A model generated the notes under the pieces. The model saw nothing but the letters and a program-made list of their open reading frames with translations. It did not search any database and was not told the DNA's origin. A DNA stretch of 64,000 nt from Paractinoplanes abujensis (GTDB lineage Bacteria > Actinomycetota > Actinomycetes > Mycobacteriales > Micromonosporaceae), in the NCBI RefSeq assembly GCF_014204895.1, contig NZ_JACHMF010000001.1, positions 3,596,001 to 3,660,000 on the forward strand, given 5' to 3'. The translations under genes and the position numbers were made by a program. This document shows positions 38,391-49,222 of this stretch, piece after piece (positions within the stretch are counted from its first letter, which is position 1; the number at the start of each line of letters is the position of its first letter).

Positions 38391-40388
38391 ATGTCCCGCA
38401 CCCGCATGCGCCTCTGGCTCTCCGCGAGCCTCGTCATGGCAGTCGGCGCCGCCGGCGCCGCCGTCACCACCAGCGCCCAGGCCGCCGCGGGCTGCCGGGT
38501 CACATACTCGATCACCAACCAGTGGGAGGGCGGATTCGGCGCCGCCGTGACCGTCGACAATCTCGGCGACCCGCTCACCGGGTGGCAGCTCGGCTGGTCT
38601 TTCACCGCCGGGCAAACCGTCGCGCAGTTGTGGAACGGCTCGGTCACGCAGTCCGGTTCGCAGGTAACGGTGACCAACGCCGCCTACAACGGCAGCGTGC
38701 CCAGCGGCGGCAGCGTCTCCTTCGGCTTCAACGGAAACGGTGCGGCCAACCCGGCCCCGGCCGCTTTCACGCTCAACGGCGTCACCTGCACCGGAGCCAC
38801 GACGCCGACGACGCCCCCGGTCACCACGCCGCCGGTCACCACACCACCGGTCACACCCCCGCCCACCACGCCACCACCCGACCCGTCGGCCCCCAGCACG
38901 TTCACCAACCCGGTCGTGTGGCAGGACTTCGCCGACGGCGACATCATCCGGGTCGGCGACGCGTACTACTACTCCGCCTCGACCATGCACTACTCGCCCG
39001 GTGCGCCCGTCCTGCGCTCGTACGACCTGGTCAACTGGGAGTACTACGGCCACTCGGTGCCCCGGCTCGACTTCGACTCCGGCGCCTACGACCTGTCCGG
39101 CGGCCGGGCCTACGTCAAGGGCATCTGGGCCTCGGCCTTCAACTACCGCCCGGCCAACAGCACCTACTACTGGCTGGGCTGCACCGAGTTCAACCGCACA
39201 TACGTCTACACGTCGGCCAGCGCGGGCAGCGGGTGGTCCAAGAAGGCACGCATCAACAAGTGCTACTACGACGCCGGGCTGCTGTTCGACAACAACACCC
39301 CGTACGTGGCCTACGGCAACGGAACGATCAGCGTCGCGCAACTCTCCTCCGACCTGACCTCCGAGGTGCGGTCGCAGACCGTCTACACCACTCCGTCGAG
39401 CATCGGCACGCTCGAGGGCGCGCGGATGTACAAGCGCGGCAACTACTACTACATCTGGCTCACCCGGCCCGCCAACGGCCAGTACGTGCTGCGTTCGACC
39501 AGCCCGTTCGGCCCGTACGAGCAGCGTCAGGTCCTGCTCAACCTGCCCGGCCCGATCTCCGGTGGCGGCGTGCCGCATCAGGGCGGTCTCGTGCAGACGC
39601 AGAACGGCGACTGGTGGTACATGGCCTTCACCGACGCCTACCCGGGCGGCCGGATGCCCACGCTGGCCCCGATCACGTGGAGCGGCGACGGCTGGCCCGT
39701 GCTGCAGACCGTCAACGGCCGCTGGGGCGCGAGCTACCCACGACCCAACCTGCCGTGGCGCCCGGTAACCCCGATGACCGGCAGCGACTCGTTCACCGGT
39801 AGCACGCTGGGCCCGCAGTACGAGTGGAACCACAACCCGGACACGTCCAAGGTCAGTGTGGGCAACGGTTTGCGGCTGTCCACCGCCACCGTCACCAACG
39901 ACCTCTACAACGCCCGCAACACGTTGACCCGCCGCATCCAGGGCCCGTCGTCGACGGCGACCGTGCAGCTCGACTACTCGGCGATGGCCAACGGCGACCG
40001 GGCCGGGCTGGCCATGCTGCGCGACCGGTCCGCGTGGATCGGCATCCGCAAGGACAACGGCACCACCCGGGTCTCGATGACCGACGGGCTGACCATGTCG
40101 ACCAGCGGGTGGGCGACCACCGGCACCGGCAGCGAACGAGCCGGCGCGCCGGTCAGTGGCGGACGGATCTGGCTACGGGTCAGCGCCGACATCCGGCCCG
40201 GATCCGGGCGCACGGCGACGTTCTCGTACAGCACCAACGGCACCACGTTCACCGGTCTGGGCCCGGCCTTCACGCTGAACAACGACTGGCAGTTCTTCAT
40301 GGGCTACCGCTTCGGCCTGTTCAACCACGCCACCCAGGCGCTGGGCGGCGCGGTCACCGTCAACCAGTTCGCGGTGAGCACGCCATGA
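38391..40388 (+). CDS. Secreted GH43 arabinofuranosidase/xylosidase with N-terminal CBM2
   Basis: 665 residues. A signal peptide (about 1-32) precedes CBM2 (about 33-133; CRVTYSITNQWEGGFGAAVTVDNLGDPLTGWQLGWSF), a Thr/Pro linker of VTTPP repeats, and a GH43 domain (about 168-445). In GH43, VWQDFADGDIIRVGDAYYYSASTMHYSPG carries the general-base Asp and TLEGARMYKRGNYYYIW the acid Glu. A C-terminal beta-sandwich (about 458-665) completes it. It removes arabinose or xylose units from arabinoxylan. The stop overlaps the next start as ATGA. Confidence 0.93.
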   Translation: MSRTRMRLWLSASLVMAVGAAGAAVTTSAQAAAGCRVTYSITNQWEGGFGAAVTVDNLGDPLTGWQLGWSFTAGQTVAQLWNGSVTQSGSQVTVTNAAYNGSVPSGGSVSFGFNGNGAANPAPAAFTLNGVTCTGATTPTTPPVTTPPVTTPPVTPPPTTPPPDPSAPSTFTNPVVWQDFADGDIIRVGDAYYYSASTMHYSPGAPVLRSYDLVNWEYYGHSVPRLDFDSGAYDLSGGRAYVKGIWASAFNYRPANSTYYWLGCTEFNRTYVYTSASAGSGWSKKARINKCYYDAGLLFDNNTPYVAYGNGTISVAQLSSDLTSEVRSQTVYTTPSSIGTLEGARMYKRGNYYYIWLTRPANGQYVLRSTSPFGPYEQRQVLLNLPGPISGGGVPHQGGLVQTQNGDWWYMAFTDAYPGGRMPTLAPITWSGDGWPVLQTVNGRWGASYPRPNLPWRPVTPMTGSDSFTGSTLGPQYEWNHNPDTSKVSVGNGLRLSTATVTNDLYNARNTLTRRIQGPSSTATVQLDYSAMANGDRAGLAMLRDRSAWIGIRKDNGTTRVSMTDGLTMSTSGWATTGTGSERAGAPVSGGRIWLRVSADIRPGSGRTATFSYSTNGTTFTGLGPAFTLNNDWQFFMGYRFGLFNHATQALGGAVTVNQFAVSTP

Positions 40389-42106
40389 GCCGAGCCCGCA
40401 GCCTGATCGCCCTGTGCGCGCTCGTCCTGACCGTCCTGGTCGTTCCCGGCCCGGCGCGCGCCGACAACCCGATCGTGCAGACCGTCTACACCGCCGACCC
40501 GGCTCCCCTGGTGCACGACGGCCGGGTCTACCTCTACACCGGCCGCGACGAGGACAGCTCGACCTACTTCACCATGAAGGAGTGGCGGGTGTGGTCGTCC
40601 GCCGACATGGTCAACTGGACGGACCACGGCTCGCCGCTCAACCTGGCCAGTTTCAGCTGGGCCAGCGACAACGCCTGGGCCGGGCAGGCCGTCGAGCGTA
40701 ACGGCAAGTTCTACTGGTACGTCCCGATGAAGGTACGCGCCACCGGGCGGATGGCCATCGGCGTCGCCGTCGCCGACAGCCCCACCGGCCCGTTCCGTGA
40801 CGCGCTGGGCCGCCCGCTGGCCGACACCAACGAGATCGACCCGAGCGTGTTCATCGACGACGACGGTCAGGCCTATCTCTACTGGGGCAACCCCAACCTG
40901 TGGTACGTCAAGCTCAACCCGGACATGATCTCGTTCAGCGGCAGCCCGGCCAAGATCCCGCTGACCACCGCGGGTTTCGGCACCCGCACGGGCGACGCCA
41001 ACCGCCCCACCCTCTACGAGGAGGGGCCGTGGGTCTACAAGCGCGGCGGCCTCTACTACCTCGTCTACGCCGCGAAATGCTGCTCGGAATTCATCGCCTA
41101 CTCCACCGCGCCGGGACCGCTCGGGCCCTGGACCTATCGCGGCACCGTGATGCCCACCCAGGGCAGCAGCTTCACCAACCACCCGGGCTTGATCGACTTC
41201 GCCGGTAGCTCGTACTTCTTCTACCACAACGGCGCCCTGCCCGGCGGTGGCGGTTACACCCGCTCGGTCGCGGTCGAGAAGTTCAGCTACCGCTCCGACG
41301 GCACCATCCCGTCCATCACCATGACCACCGCCGGGGCTCCGCAGGTCGGCACCCTCGACCCGTACACCCGGCAGGAAGCCGAGACGATCGCCACCGAGTC
41401 CGGCGTCGAGACCGAGGCCCTGACCGCCGGCGGGCGCAGCGTGAGCTTCATCGACAACGGCGACTGGATCAAAATCAAGGGCGTTGCTTTCGGTACGGGC
41501 GCCGCGAGCTTCACGGCCCGCGTGGCCTCGGCCACCAGCGGGGGCCGCATCGAACTGCGGCTCGGCAGCAGCACCGGCACCCTGGCCGGCACGTGCACCG
41601 TGCCCGGCACCGGTGGCTGGCAGGCCTTCGCCGACGTCACCTGCCCGGTGACGGCGTCCGGAACGCAGGATCTGTACCTGCGCTTCACCGGCGGCAGCGG
41701 CAGCCTGTTCAACGTCGACCGCTGGCAGTTCACCCGGGCCGGCAGCACGACGCCACCGCCGACCACCCCGCCCCCGACCACCCCGCCACCCACGACGCCG
41801 CCGCCCACCGGCGCCGGCTGCACGGCCGCCCTGCGCGTCACCAGCACCTGGAACGGCGGTTTCCAGGCGGAGGTCACCGTGACTGCGGGCGCAGCCGCGG
41901 TCACCGGCTGGCGGGTCGGCTGGACCCTCGCCTCCGGGCAGAGCGTGAGCCAGGTCTGGAACGGCTCGCTGACCACCAGCGGCTCGAACGTGACGGTCGG
42001 CAACGCCTCGTACAACGGCAGCCTTGCCCCCGGCGCCTCGACCACCTTCGGTCTGCTGGCCACGGGCAGCCCCGCAACGCCGGCGCTGAGCTGCGCCACC
42101 GCCTGA
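40385..42106 (+). CDS. Secreted GH43 enzyme with CBM6 and CBM2
   Basis: 573 residues. A signal peptide (about 1-27, ARA-D) precedes GH43 (about 28-315; [61 protein letters not shown]). CBM6 (about 332-455; [36 protein letters not shown]), a PTTPPP linker and CBM2 (about 475-573) follow. GH43-CBM6 pairs are typical arabinoxylan arabinofuranohydrolases. It is translationally coupled to the preceding GH43. Confidence 0.94.
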   Translation: MSRARSLIALCALVLTVLVVPGPARADNPIVQTVYTADPAPLVHDGRVYLYTGRDEDSSTYFTMKEWRVWSSADMVNWTDHGSPLNLASFSWASDNAWAGQAVERNGKFYWYVPMKVRATGRMAIGVAVADSPTGPFRDALGRPLADTNEIDPSVFIDDDGQAYLYWGNPNLWYVKLNPDMISFSGSPAKIPLTTAGFGTRTGDANRPTLYEEGPWVYKRGGLYYLVYAAKCCSEFIAYSTAPGPLGPWTYRGTVMPTQGSSFTNHPGLIDFAGSSYFFYHNGALPGGGGYTRSVAVEKFSYRSDGTIPSITMTTAGAPQVGTLDPYTRQEAETIATESGVETEALTAGGRSVSFIDNGDWIKIKGVAFGTGAASFTARVASATSGGRIELRLGSSTGTLAGTCTVPGTGGWQAFADVTCPVTASGTQDLYLRFTGGSGSLFNVDRWQFTRAGSTTPPPTTPPPTTPPPTTPPPTGAGCTAALRVTSTWNGGFQAEVTVTAGAAAVTGWRVGWTLASGQSVSQVWNGSLTTSGSNVTVGNASYNGSLAPGASTTFGLLATGSPATPALSCATA

Positions 42107-42126
42107 CCCGACGAAAGGAGGAAGTC

Positions 42127-43398
42127 ATGCGACACCTCGGCCCACTCAAAGCCGCAGCCCTGGCCGCCGTGCTGGCCGCCACGGGCATCGCCGTCGCGAC
42201 CGGCCCGGCGCAGGCGGCGACCGGATGTTCGGTCCGCTACACCGTGACCTCGCAGTGGCAGGGCGGCTTCGGCGCTGACGTTGCCGTGACCAACCTGGGC
42301 GACCCCGTCCACGGGTGGACCCTGACCTGGGCGTACGGCGCGGGTCAGCAGATCACCCAGGCCTGGAACGCGACAGTGACCCAGAGCGGCTCGCAGGTCA
42401 CTGCGCGCAATGCGAGCTACAACGGCACGATCGCCACCGGAGCCACCGTCTCCTTCGGGTTCAACGGCTCCTGGACCGGCAGCAACCCGGCGCCGACCGG
42501 CTTCGCCGTCAACGGCGTGACCTGCGGCGGCGGAACCACCCCGACGACACCGCCCACCACCCCGCCGACCACAACTCCGCCGACGACACCGCCCACGGGC
42601 AGCGGCGGCTGCGGACGGACTCCGACGCTGGCCGACGGCACCCACACGATCTCCAGCGGCGGCAAGAGCCGGAGTTTCATCCTGCGCGTGCCGCGCGGTT
42701 ACAACAACAGCACGCCGTACCGGATCATCTTCGCCTTCCACTGGCGGGGCGGGTCGGCCACCGACGTCAGCTCGGGCGGCACCAGCGGCGCCGCCTGGTC
42801 CTACTACGGCCAGCAGGAGCAGTCGAACAACACGGCGATCCTGGTCGCGCCGCAGGGCCTCAACGCCGGCTGGGCCAACAGCGGCGGCGAGGACGTGACC
42901 TTCGTCGACGACATGATCCGGCGCATCGAGAGCGACCTGTGCGTCAACCCGAAGCTGCGGTTCGCCACCGGGTTCAGCTACGGCGGCGGGATGAGCTACG
43001 CCCTGGCCTGCGCCCGGCCTGCGGTCTTCCGCGCCGTCGCGGTGTTCTCCGGCGCCCAGATCAGCGGCTGCAGCGGCGGCACCCAGCCCGTCGCGTACCT
43101 CGGCATCCACGGGATCAGCGACACCGTGCTGTCCATCGCGCAGGGCCGGGCGTTGCGCGACAAGTTCGTCGCCACCAACGGCTGCACCCCGCAGAACCCG
43201 CGGGAGCCGGCCGCCGGCAGCCGGACCCACATCACCACCGCGTACGCCGGATGCCGGGCCGGTCATCCGGTCGTCTGGGCCGCGTTCGACGGCGGTCACC
43301 TGCCCGGCCACGTGGACGGCACCACCGCCGAGAGCGGCGTCACGACGTGGACCAAGGGCGAGGTCTGGAAGTTCTTCTCGCAATTCCAGGGAGCATGA
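42127..43398 (+). CDS. Secreted CE1-type feruloyl/acetylxylan esterase with N-terminal CBM2
   Basis: 423 residues. A signal peptide (about 1-31) precedes CBM2 (about 32-133), a Thr/Pro linker and an alpha/beta-hydrolase domain (about 160-423). The catalytic serine is S284 in [10 protein letters not shown]332 (GISDTVL) and H391 (DGGHLPGH) complete the triad. The fold resembles PHB-depolymerase-like CE1 esterases, which remove ferulate or acetate from arabinoxylan. In this cluster a feruloyl esterase is most likely; substrate is not proved by sequence. GAAAGGAGG is the ribosome-binding site. Confidence 0.88.
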   Translation: MRHLGPLKAAALAAVLAATGIAVATGPAQAATGCSVRYTVTSQWQGGFGADVAVTNLGDPVHGWTLTWAYGAGQQITQAWNATVTQSGSQVTARNASYNGTIATGATVSFGFNGSWTGSNPAPTGFAVNGVTCGGGTTPTTPPTTPPTTTPPTTPPTGSGGCGRTPTLADGTHTISSGGKSRSFILRVPRGYNNSTPYRIIFAFHWRGGSATDVSSGGTSGAAWSYYGQQEQSNNTAILVAPQGLNAGWANSGGEDVTFVDDMIRRIESDLCVNPKLRFATGFSYGGGMSYALACARPAVFRAVAVFSGAQISGCSGGTQPVAYLGIHGISDTVLSIAQGRALRDKFVATNGCTPQNPREPAAGSRTHITTAYAGCRAGHPVVWAAFDGGHLPGHVDGTTAESGVTTWTKGEVWKFFSQFQGA

Positions 43399-45098
43399 TG
43401 AGAACCAGAGTCACCACCGCCCTCGCCTCGGCCGCCGGCGTGCTGCTGGCCTCGGCCGCCGTCGCGGTGGCCCTGCCGGCCGGGGCCGCCGCCGCGGGCT
43501 GCTCGGTCAAGTACGCCGTGTCGTCGCAATGGCAGGGCGGGTTCAACGCCGACGTCGCCGTGACCAACCTCGGCGACCCGCTCACGAGCTGGGCCGTGAC
43601 GTGGACGTTCGGCGCCGGCCAGACCGTCACCCAGGCCTGGAACGCCACCGTCACCCAGTCCGGCTCGGCCGTCACGGCGCGCAACGCGAGCTACAACGGC
43701 TCGGTCGCGACCAACCAGAGCGTGTCGTTCGGGTTCAGCGGCTCGTCGGGCAGCACCAACCCGGCGCCGGCCAGTTTCGCCGTCAACGGTGTGACGTGCA
43801 CCGGCGCCACGACGCCGACCACCCCGCCCACGACTCCGCCGACCACCCCACCGACCACGCCGCCGTCCGGCGCCGCGGACATCACGGTGAACGCGGCCAC
43901 CAAGTACCAGACGGTCGACGGTTTCGGCGCCGCGACGCCGATCTGGGGTGGCGCGTGGTCCACGGCGGAGACCCAGACGCTGGTCGGGCTCGGCGCGGGG
44001 CAGCTGGGGCTGTCGATCGTCCGGACGGGCATCTCGCCGGTCTCCGGTGAATGGCCGACGCAGGTCAACGCGCTGAAGACGGCCAAGTCGTCCGGCTCCG
44101 GGGTGAAAATCCTGGCGTCGCCGTGGACGGCCCCGGCCGCGTGGAAGACCAACAACAGCCGGGTCAACGGCGGCAAGCTCAAGACCGACTACTACGACGA
44201 CTACGCCGGCCACCTCAACAGCTACGTGCAATACATGCGGGGCCAGGGCGTGCCGATCGACGTCACGTCGGTGCAGAACGAGCCCGACTGGCATCCCGAC
44301 TACGACTCGATGGACTGGAGCGGCACCGAGCTGCGCACCTTCGTCCGCGACCAGGGCGCCAAGGTGCAGAACACCAAGCTGATGGTGGCCGAGGCGGTGA
44401 ACATGAACTACAGCTACACCGACCCGACGCTCAACGACGCGAGCGCGCGCAACAACATCGGCTACATCGGCGGGCACCTGTACGGCACCGAGGACTCCGG
44501 GCGGCTCAAGCCGTACACGCTGGCCGAGCAGAACAACAAGCCGGTGTGGATGACCGAATGGAACTTCCACGAGGCCGACGGCAACGGCTCCACCATCTGG
44601 GGCAACCCGAGTAACCAGGCCGTGTGGGACGAGACGCTCGACGACATCATGCGCACGGTCCACAAGTCGATGGAGGCGAACTGGAACGCCTACATCTGGT
44701 GGTACGGCAAGCGCTACTACTCGTTCATCGGTGACGGCGAGGCCGCGTACGGCACCAGCGCCGGGGTCCCGCTCAAGCGGGGCTACGCGTTCTCGCAGTT
44801 CGCCAAGTACGTGCGCCCCGGCTACCAGCGGGTCGCGCTGGCCAAGAGCACCAAGGCGTCGCCGCTCGAGGTGACCGCCTATCAGGGCGGCGGCAAGACG
44901 ACGCTCGTCGTGCTCAACCGCTCGAACTCGGCCGTCAGCAACGCCGTGCTCCAGGCGCCGCAGACCATCACCCGGGCCGAGCACTACCTGACCTCCCGTA
45001 CGGACAACGCCGTGGCCCAGCCGACCAGCGTGAACGGCTCCCAGGTCACCGTTTCCGTCCCCGCTCGCAGCATCTCCACGGTCGTGCTGACCCACTAG
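43398..45098 (+). CDS. Secreted GH30 xylanase/glucuronoxylanase with N-terminal CBM2
   Basis: 566 residues. A signal peptide (about 1-33) precedes CBM2 (about 34-133), a TTPP linker and GH30 (about 160-566): [16 protein letters not shown], acid/base E295 in [11 protein letters not shown], nucleophile E387 in [11 protein letters not shown]-terminal beta domain ends in [13 protein letters not shown]30_8-type enzymes cut glucuronoxylan next to methyl-glucuronate side groups, complementing GH10. The start shares one base with the preceding stop (TGATG). Confidence 0.93.
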   Translation: MRTRVTTALASAAGVLLASAAVAVALPAGAAAAGCSVKYAVSSQWQGGFNADVAVTNLGDPLTSWAVTWTFGAGQTVTQAWNATVTQSGSAVTARNASYNGSVATNQSVSFGFSGSSGSTNPAPASFAVNGVTCTGATTPTTPPTTPPTTPPTTPPSGAADITVNAATKYQTVDGFGAATPIWGGAWSTAETQTLVGLGAGQLGLSIVRTGISPVSGEWPTQVNALKTAKSSGSGVKILASPWTAPAAWKTNNSRVNGGKLKTDYYDDYAGHLNSYVQYMRGQGVPIDVTSVQNEPDWHPDYDSMDWSGTELRTFVRDQGAKVQNTKLMVAEAVNMNYSYTDPTLNDASARNNIGYIGGHLYGTEDSGRLKPYTLAEQNNKPVWMTEWNFHEADGNGSTIWGNPSNQAVWDETLDDIMRTVHKSMEANWNAYIWWYGKRYYSFIGDGEAAYGTSAGVPLKRGYAFSQFAKYVRPGYQRVALAKSTKASPLEVTAYQGGGKTTLVVLNRSNSAVSNAVLQAPQTITRAEHYLTSRTDNAVAQPTSVNGSQVTVSVPARSISTVVLTH

Positions 45099-45112
45099 GA
45101 AAGGACCCTTCG

Positions 45113-46534
45113 ATGCATCTCGGAAACAGAAAGGCCGGTCTCACCGCGGCCGGTGTCGGCTTGCTCGCGGCAACCGGCGCGCTCGTGGCGCTGCCCGCCG
45201 ACGCCGCCGCCGCGGGCTGCTCGGTCAGCTACGCCGTGTCGTCGCAGTGGCAGGGCGGCTTCAACGCCGACGTGTCGATCACCAACCTGGGCGACCCGTT
45301 GAGCAGCTGGGCGCTGACCTGGTCGTACGGGTCCGGGCAGTCGGTGTCGCAGGCCTGGAACGCCACGGTGACCCAGTCCGGCAGCGCCGTGACCGCTCGC
45401 AACGTGGGCTACAACGGCTCGGTGGCGACCGGCGGCCAGGCGTCGTTCGGCTTCACCGGCACGTGGACCTCGGCCAACCCGGTGCCCTCGAGTTTCGCGC
45501 TCAACGGCGTGACCTGCACGGGCGGCACCACCACCCCGCCGGCCACCACCCCACCGGTCACGACGCCGCCGGTCACCACACCGCCGGTCACGCCGCCCCC
45601 GACGACACCGCCCGCCACGTGCGCGCTGCCGTCGTCGTACCGCTGGAGCTCCACCGGCCCGCTGGCCCAGCCGAAGTCCGGGTGGGCCTCCCTCAAGGAC
45701 TTCACCATCGCGCCCTACCAGGGCAAGCAGCTCGTCTACGCCACCACCCACAGCAGCAGCGCCACCGGCGGCTGGGGCTCGATGAACTTCAGCCTCGTCG
45801 ACAACCTCAACCAACTCGGCTCGGCCACCCAGAACACCATGAACCAGGGCACCGTCGCGCCGTCGCTGTTCTACTTCGCGCCCAAGAACATCTGGGTCCT
45901 GGCCCACCAGTGGGGCCCGACGTCGTTCTCCTACCGCACCTCGACCAACCCGGCCAACGCCAACGGCTGGTCGGCCGCGCAGACGCTGTCCACCGCGAAG
46001 ATCACCGACTCCGGCACCGGTGTGATCGACCAGACGATCATCGGTGACGACCAGAACATGTACCTGTTCTTCGCCGGTGACAACGGCAAGATCTACCGCC
46101 AGATCATGCCGATCGGCAACTTCCCCGGCAGCTTCGGCTCGAACTACACCACCATCATGAGCGACACCTCGGAGAACCTGTTCGAGGCTCCGCAGGTCTA
46201 CAAGGTGCAGGGCCGCAACCAGTACCTGATGATCGTCGAGGCCCGGACCAGCTCGTGGGAGCGCTACTTCCGCTCGTTCACCGCGACCAGCCTCAGCGGC
46301 ACCTGGACCCCGAACGCCGCCACCTACAGCAACCCGTTCGCGGGCAAGGCCAACAGCGGCGCCACCTGGACCAACGACATCAGCCACGGCGAGCTGCTGC
46401 GCGTCAGCGCCGACCAGACCAACACCATCGACCCCTGCAACCTGCAACTGCTCTACCAGGGCCGCTCCCCCAGCTCCGGCGGCGACTACGGCCTGCTGCC
46501 CTACCGGCCCGGCCTGCTCACCCAGCAACGCTGA
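45113..46534 (+). CDS. Secreted GH62 alpha-L-arabinofuranosidase with N-terminal CBM2
   Basis: 473 residues. A signal peptide (about 1-33) precedes CBM2 (about 34-133), a VTTPP linker and GH62 (about 166-473; [53 protein letters not shown]). The catalytic domain is nearly the same as that of the GH62 at 17267, which carries CBM13 instead. It frees arabinose from arabinoxylan. AAAGGA lies before ATG 45113. It closes the CBM2 run. Confidence 0.95.
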   Translation: MHLGNRKAGLTAAGVGLLAATGALVALPADAAAAGCSVSYAVSSQWQGGFNADVSITNLGDPLSSWALTWSYGSGQSVSQAWNATVTQSGSAVTARNVGYNGSVATGGQASFGFTGTWTSANPVPSSFALNGVTCTGGTTTPPATTPPVTTPPVTTPPVTPPPTTPPATCALPSSYRWSSTGPLAQPKSGWASLKDFTIAPYQGKQLVYATTHSSSATGGWGSMNFSLVDNLNQLGSATQNTMNQGTVAPSLFYFAPKNIWVLAHQWGPTSFSYRTSTNPANANGWSAAQTLSTAKITDSGTGVIDQTIIGDDQNMYLFFAGDNGKIYRQIMPIGNFPGSFGSNYTTIMSDTSENLFEAPQVYKVQGRNQYLMIVEARTSSWERYFRSFTATSLSGTWTPNAATYSNPFAGKANSGATWTNDISHGELLRVSADQTNTIDPCNLQLLYQGRSPSSGGDYGLLPYRPGLLTQQR

Positions 46535-46647
46535 CCCCTTCGGTGTACGGCCGTCGCGATCGTGGGTCGCGGCGGCCGCGCCGGATGAGGTGTGAATCAA
46601 CTCGAAAAGAGGACTGAACCGGCGGCGATAAGGGCAAGGTGACAGCC

Positions 46648-47085
46648 ATGGATCAGCAGCTCGTCACCTCGCCGCCGCCGCCCGACGCCACCGAGCTGCA
46701 CGTCTGGATCCTCAACAACAGCACCGAACTGAAACACCTGCGGGCGGCGCTCCGGGAGGCCCTGACCCGGCAGGAGCTCACCATGGACGAGCACGGGTCG
46801 GAGATCGCGGACTGTATGGTGCTGGTCGCCACCGAGCTGGCCACCAACGCCATCAAGCACGGCCGGCCGCCGACCGAGATCCGGCTCATGCGCACCGAGG
46901 AACGCTTCATCCTCGACGTCGCCGACCGTGACCTGTCGAAGATTCCGGAGCTGGCCCACACCCGGCCGATCGACGCCGGCGGGCGGGGGCTCAAGCTCGC
47001 CATGGACATGTCGCTGCAGGTCGGCTGGTACGCCGGTCCGACCACCAAGCACATCTGGGCCGCCTTCGCCCGGCGCGGCTCATGA
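46648..47085 (+). CDS. RsbW-like anti-sigma/serine kinase ATPase-domain protein
   Basis: 145 residues from ATG 46648 (AAGG eight bases upstream; GTG 46639 is possible). It is a single HATPase_c (GHKL) domain: N-box VATELATNAIKHGRP, DVADRDLSKIPEL (G1-like, divergent), GGRGLKLAMDMSLQVGW (G2-like), TTKHIWAAF. Such proteins bind SigB-type sigma factors and phosphorylate STAS antagonists. It may pair with the STAS proteins at 29-30 kb; that is inference. Confidence 0.85.
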   Translation: MDQQLVTSPPPPDATELHVWILNNSTELKHLRAALREALTRQELTMDEHGSEIADCMVLVATELATNAIKHGRPPTEIRLMRTEERFILDVADRDLSKIPELAHTRPIDAGGRGLKLAMDMSLQVGWYAGPTTKHIWAAFARRGS

Positions 47086-47138
47086 ACGGGCACTGTTGTG
47101 ACGACTACGTCGTCGCGGCAGGGCCCCGCCGGTGAGAG

Positions 47139-47873
47139 TCAGTCCTTACCGGGCTTGACGGTGGTGGTCTGCGCGGCGTATCCCTTTTCGGCCTCGGCGA
47201 CCGCTTCGGCGGTGAGGTTGATGCCGCCCGCGACCTTGATCATTTGTTCCTTGGTCAGGCCGGTGACCGCATCGAACTGCACGGTGAGGTAGACCCGGGG
47301 CGATTGAACGACGAAGATCTGGATCGCCTCGACGGTTTTCCCCTCGTCCGGGGTTCCCTCGTCGTTGTGGATGTACCGCAGAGCGGCCGGTTTGGTGCCG
47401 ATTCTGAACTGTTCGTCACCGGCCGGCTCGACCGTGAAATCCTTGTTCTGGAGATAGACCGCGATCTTGCCGGTGTAGACGCCGGGGTCGGACAGGTACG
47501 GCTTCGCCGGGTCGGGGGTCCTGGCCTCTTCCGGTGCGATCACCAGCTCGTACTCGTTCTGGCCCTGGACGAAGAACCCCTGCGGCACCGTGTCGATGGT
47601 GAACAGGTCGGGCTGCTTCCCGGTGTAACTCACGAGCTGGATGGCGGCGGCCGTGGTGGGTGAGCTTCCGGTGGGTCCGTCGAGCAGGCCGGGGCCCAGT
47701 GACAGCGCGGTCGCGGCGACCGCGATGCTGAGCGCCGACCCGGCGGCGACCCGGAGGGCCTGGTTGCGCCGGACGGCCCGGCGACCGCGGGCCAGGTCGT
47801 CCTGGATGACGTCGGCCGTCGTCTCGTCGGCGGGGCCGGCCAGGTGCTGCAAGCGGCTGTGGAGATCCATCAT
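47139..47873 (-). CDS. Membrane-anchored sigma-factor partner, function unknown
   Basis: 244 residues. A cytoplasmic N-terminus (DLHSRLQHLAGPADETTADVIQDDLARGRRAVRR) precedes one transmembrane helix (about 41-60, VAAGSALSIAVAATALSL) and an extracytoplasmic domain of about 180 residues. The ATG overlaps the end of the SigE-family gene by four bases. The topology matches co-encoded regulators of this sigma class, as with the pair at 7419-9025. Anti-sigma action is inferred, not shown by a motif. Confidence 0.7.
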   Translation of the reverse strand: MMDLHSRLQHLAGPADETTADVIQDDLARGRRAVRRNQALRVAAGSALSIAVAATALSLGPGLLDGPTGSSPTTAAAIQLVSYTGKQPDLFTIDTVPQGFFVQGQNEYELVIAPEEARTPDPAKPYLSDPGVYTGKIAVYLQNKDFTVEPAGDEQFRIGTKPAALRYIHNDEGTPDEGKTVEAIQIFVVQSPRVYLTVQFDAVTGLTKEQMIKVAGGINLTAEAVAEAEKGYAAQTTTVKPGKD

Positions 47874-48433
47874 CGGGTGACTTCCCGTTCCTTGAGTGGG
47901 GCAGGCGTGTGGTGCGGGGCCGCGGGCCGGTCGAGTGCCAGCCGCAACTTGTCCAGAGCTCGGGCGGTCTGACTCTTGACCGTTCCGGTCGAGCAGCCCA
48001 TTGCCGCTGCTGTTTCAGCGACGTCCAGCTCGTGGAAGAAGCGCAGGACGACAACGGCGCGCATCCGGGGCGGCAACTCGCCCAGGGCCTGGGACAGCTC
48101 CGGATCCAGGTCGACCGGTCCGGCCTGCGCCTCGGCGCGGTCCGGCAGGCGGTCGGACGGCCGCTCGAACCGCCACCAGGACCGACGGCGTTCGGTCAGG
48201 AAGGCGTTGACCAGTACCCGGCGCAGGTATCCGTCCGGGTTCTCCGCCCGCCGGTACGCCGACCAGGACACGTAGAGCTTGGTCAGTGCCGTCTGCACCA
48301 GGTCCTCGGCCAGGTGCTGATCGCCGGTCGTGAGCAGCCGTGCGGTCTGCAGCAGCCACTTCCGCCGATCGGCCACGAACTCGTGGAACTGCTCGTCGCG
48401 CTCGGACCTGGCCGAGCCGCTGTCTCGCTTCAC
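47870..48433 (-). CDS. SigE-family RNA polymerase ECF sigma factor
   Basis: 187 residues from GTG 48433 (KRDSGSARSERDEQFHEFV); a longer form from ATG 48490 is possible but begins with an unlikely sequence. Region 2 is WLLQTARLLTTGDQHLAEDLVQTALTKLYVSW, with region 4 LPPRMRAVVVLRFFHELDVAETAAAMGCSTGTVKSQTARAL. The co-transcribed downstream gene is a membrane protein likely to control it. Confidence 0.88.
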   Translation of the reverse strand: MKRDSGSARSERDEQFHEFVADRRKWLLQTARLLTTGDQHLAEDLVQTALTKLYVSWSAYRRAENPDGYLRRVLVNAFLTERRRSWWRFERPSDRLPDRAEAQAGPVDLDPELSQALGELPPRMRAVVVLRFFHELDVAETAAAMGCSTGTVKSQTARALDKLRLALDRPAAPHHTPAPLKEREVTR

Positions 48434-48535
48434 ACCCACCCTGACCCATCGGCTCGGCTCAAGGTTGCATGAGAATGGGGCGGAGTCCACCGCACGGGCC
48501 GGTGCCGGGCAATACCGGCGGCGAACTCCGCCGGC

Positions 48536-49222
48536 TCAGGAGCGAGCCGATGCCGTGACGACCACGTTGTCGCGGTAGTGCCCGGTCTTCTGGTCGAACG
48601 GTCCACCGCAGGTGATCAAAGTGAGCCGCACCTCGCCGTCGCGGGCGAAGTACTTGTCGAGCGGGATGGCGGTCTTGCGGTAGCGCTCACGGGCGACCAC
48701 CTCGAAGACCCGCTGTTTGCCGTCCGCGCCGGTGAGTGTCACCGTGTCGCCGTCTTCGAGGGAGCCGAGCCGGAAGAAGGCGCCTTTACCCTCGGCGGCG
48801 CTGTCCACGTGTCCGGCGATGACGATCGAGCCGGTCCGGGCGGAGAAGCCGGGCCCGTACCGATACCAGCCGACCTGGTCGACGCTGGGCGGGACGGCGA
48901 AGTCGCCGGTGGCCTGGTCGATGCCGACCGCGTCGACCGTCGCTTCGAGCTTCAGTGCGGGGATGCGCAGGCTGGTGGGCTTGTCAGCAGTGGCCGCGCG
49001 GGGCGGCGTACCGTCCTGGATCGGCACCTTGGCGACGGTCTCCGGCGCCGGTGGGGCCGAGGAGGCCAGCGTGGTCACGGCCGGGGCGCCGAAGTCGTCG
49101 TCCGGCTGAGCCTGGCACGCCCCGACCCCGGCCGTGATCGCCAGGGCCAGGCCGGCGCCGAGCAGTGAGATGGGCCAAGCGCGCCCCGGACGGGTCCGGG
49201 GCGCGCTGTCGGTCGAGTTCAT
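48536..49222 (-). CDS. Class F sortase
   Basis: 228 residues. An N-terminal hydrophobic anchor (about 18-35, SLLGAGLALAITAGVGACQ, possibly a lipobox) and a Pro/Thr-rich spacer precede the sortase beta-barrel: SLRIPALKLEATVDAVGID, VIAGHVDS with the catalytic His, LTLITCGGPFD with the nucleophilic Cys, and GHYRDNVVV with the Arg. It should anchor or cross-link surface proteins. Its ATG overlaps the DUF4397 stop, so that protein is its likely partner or substrate. Confidence 0.92.
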   Translation of the reverse strand: MNSTDSAPRTRPGRAWPISLLGAGLALAITAGVGACQAQPDDDFGAPAVTTLASSAPPAPETVAKVPIQDGTPPRAATADKPTSLRIPALKLEATVDAVGIDQATGDFAVPPSVDQVGWYRYGPGFSARTGSIVIAGHVDSAAEGKGAFFRLGSLEDGDTVTLTGADGKQRVFEVVARERYRKTAIPLDKYFARDGEVRLTLITCGGPFDQKTGHYRDNVVVTASARS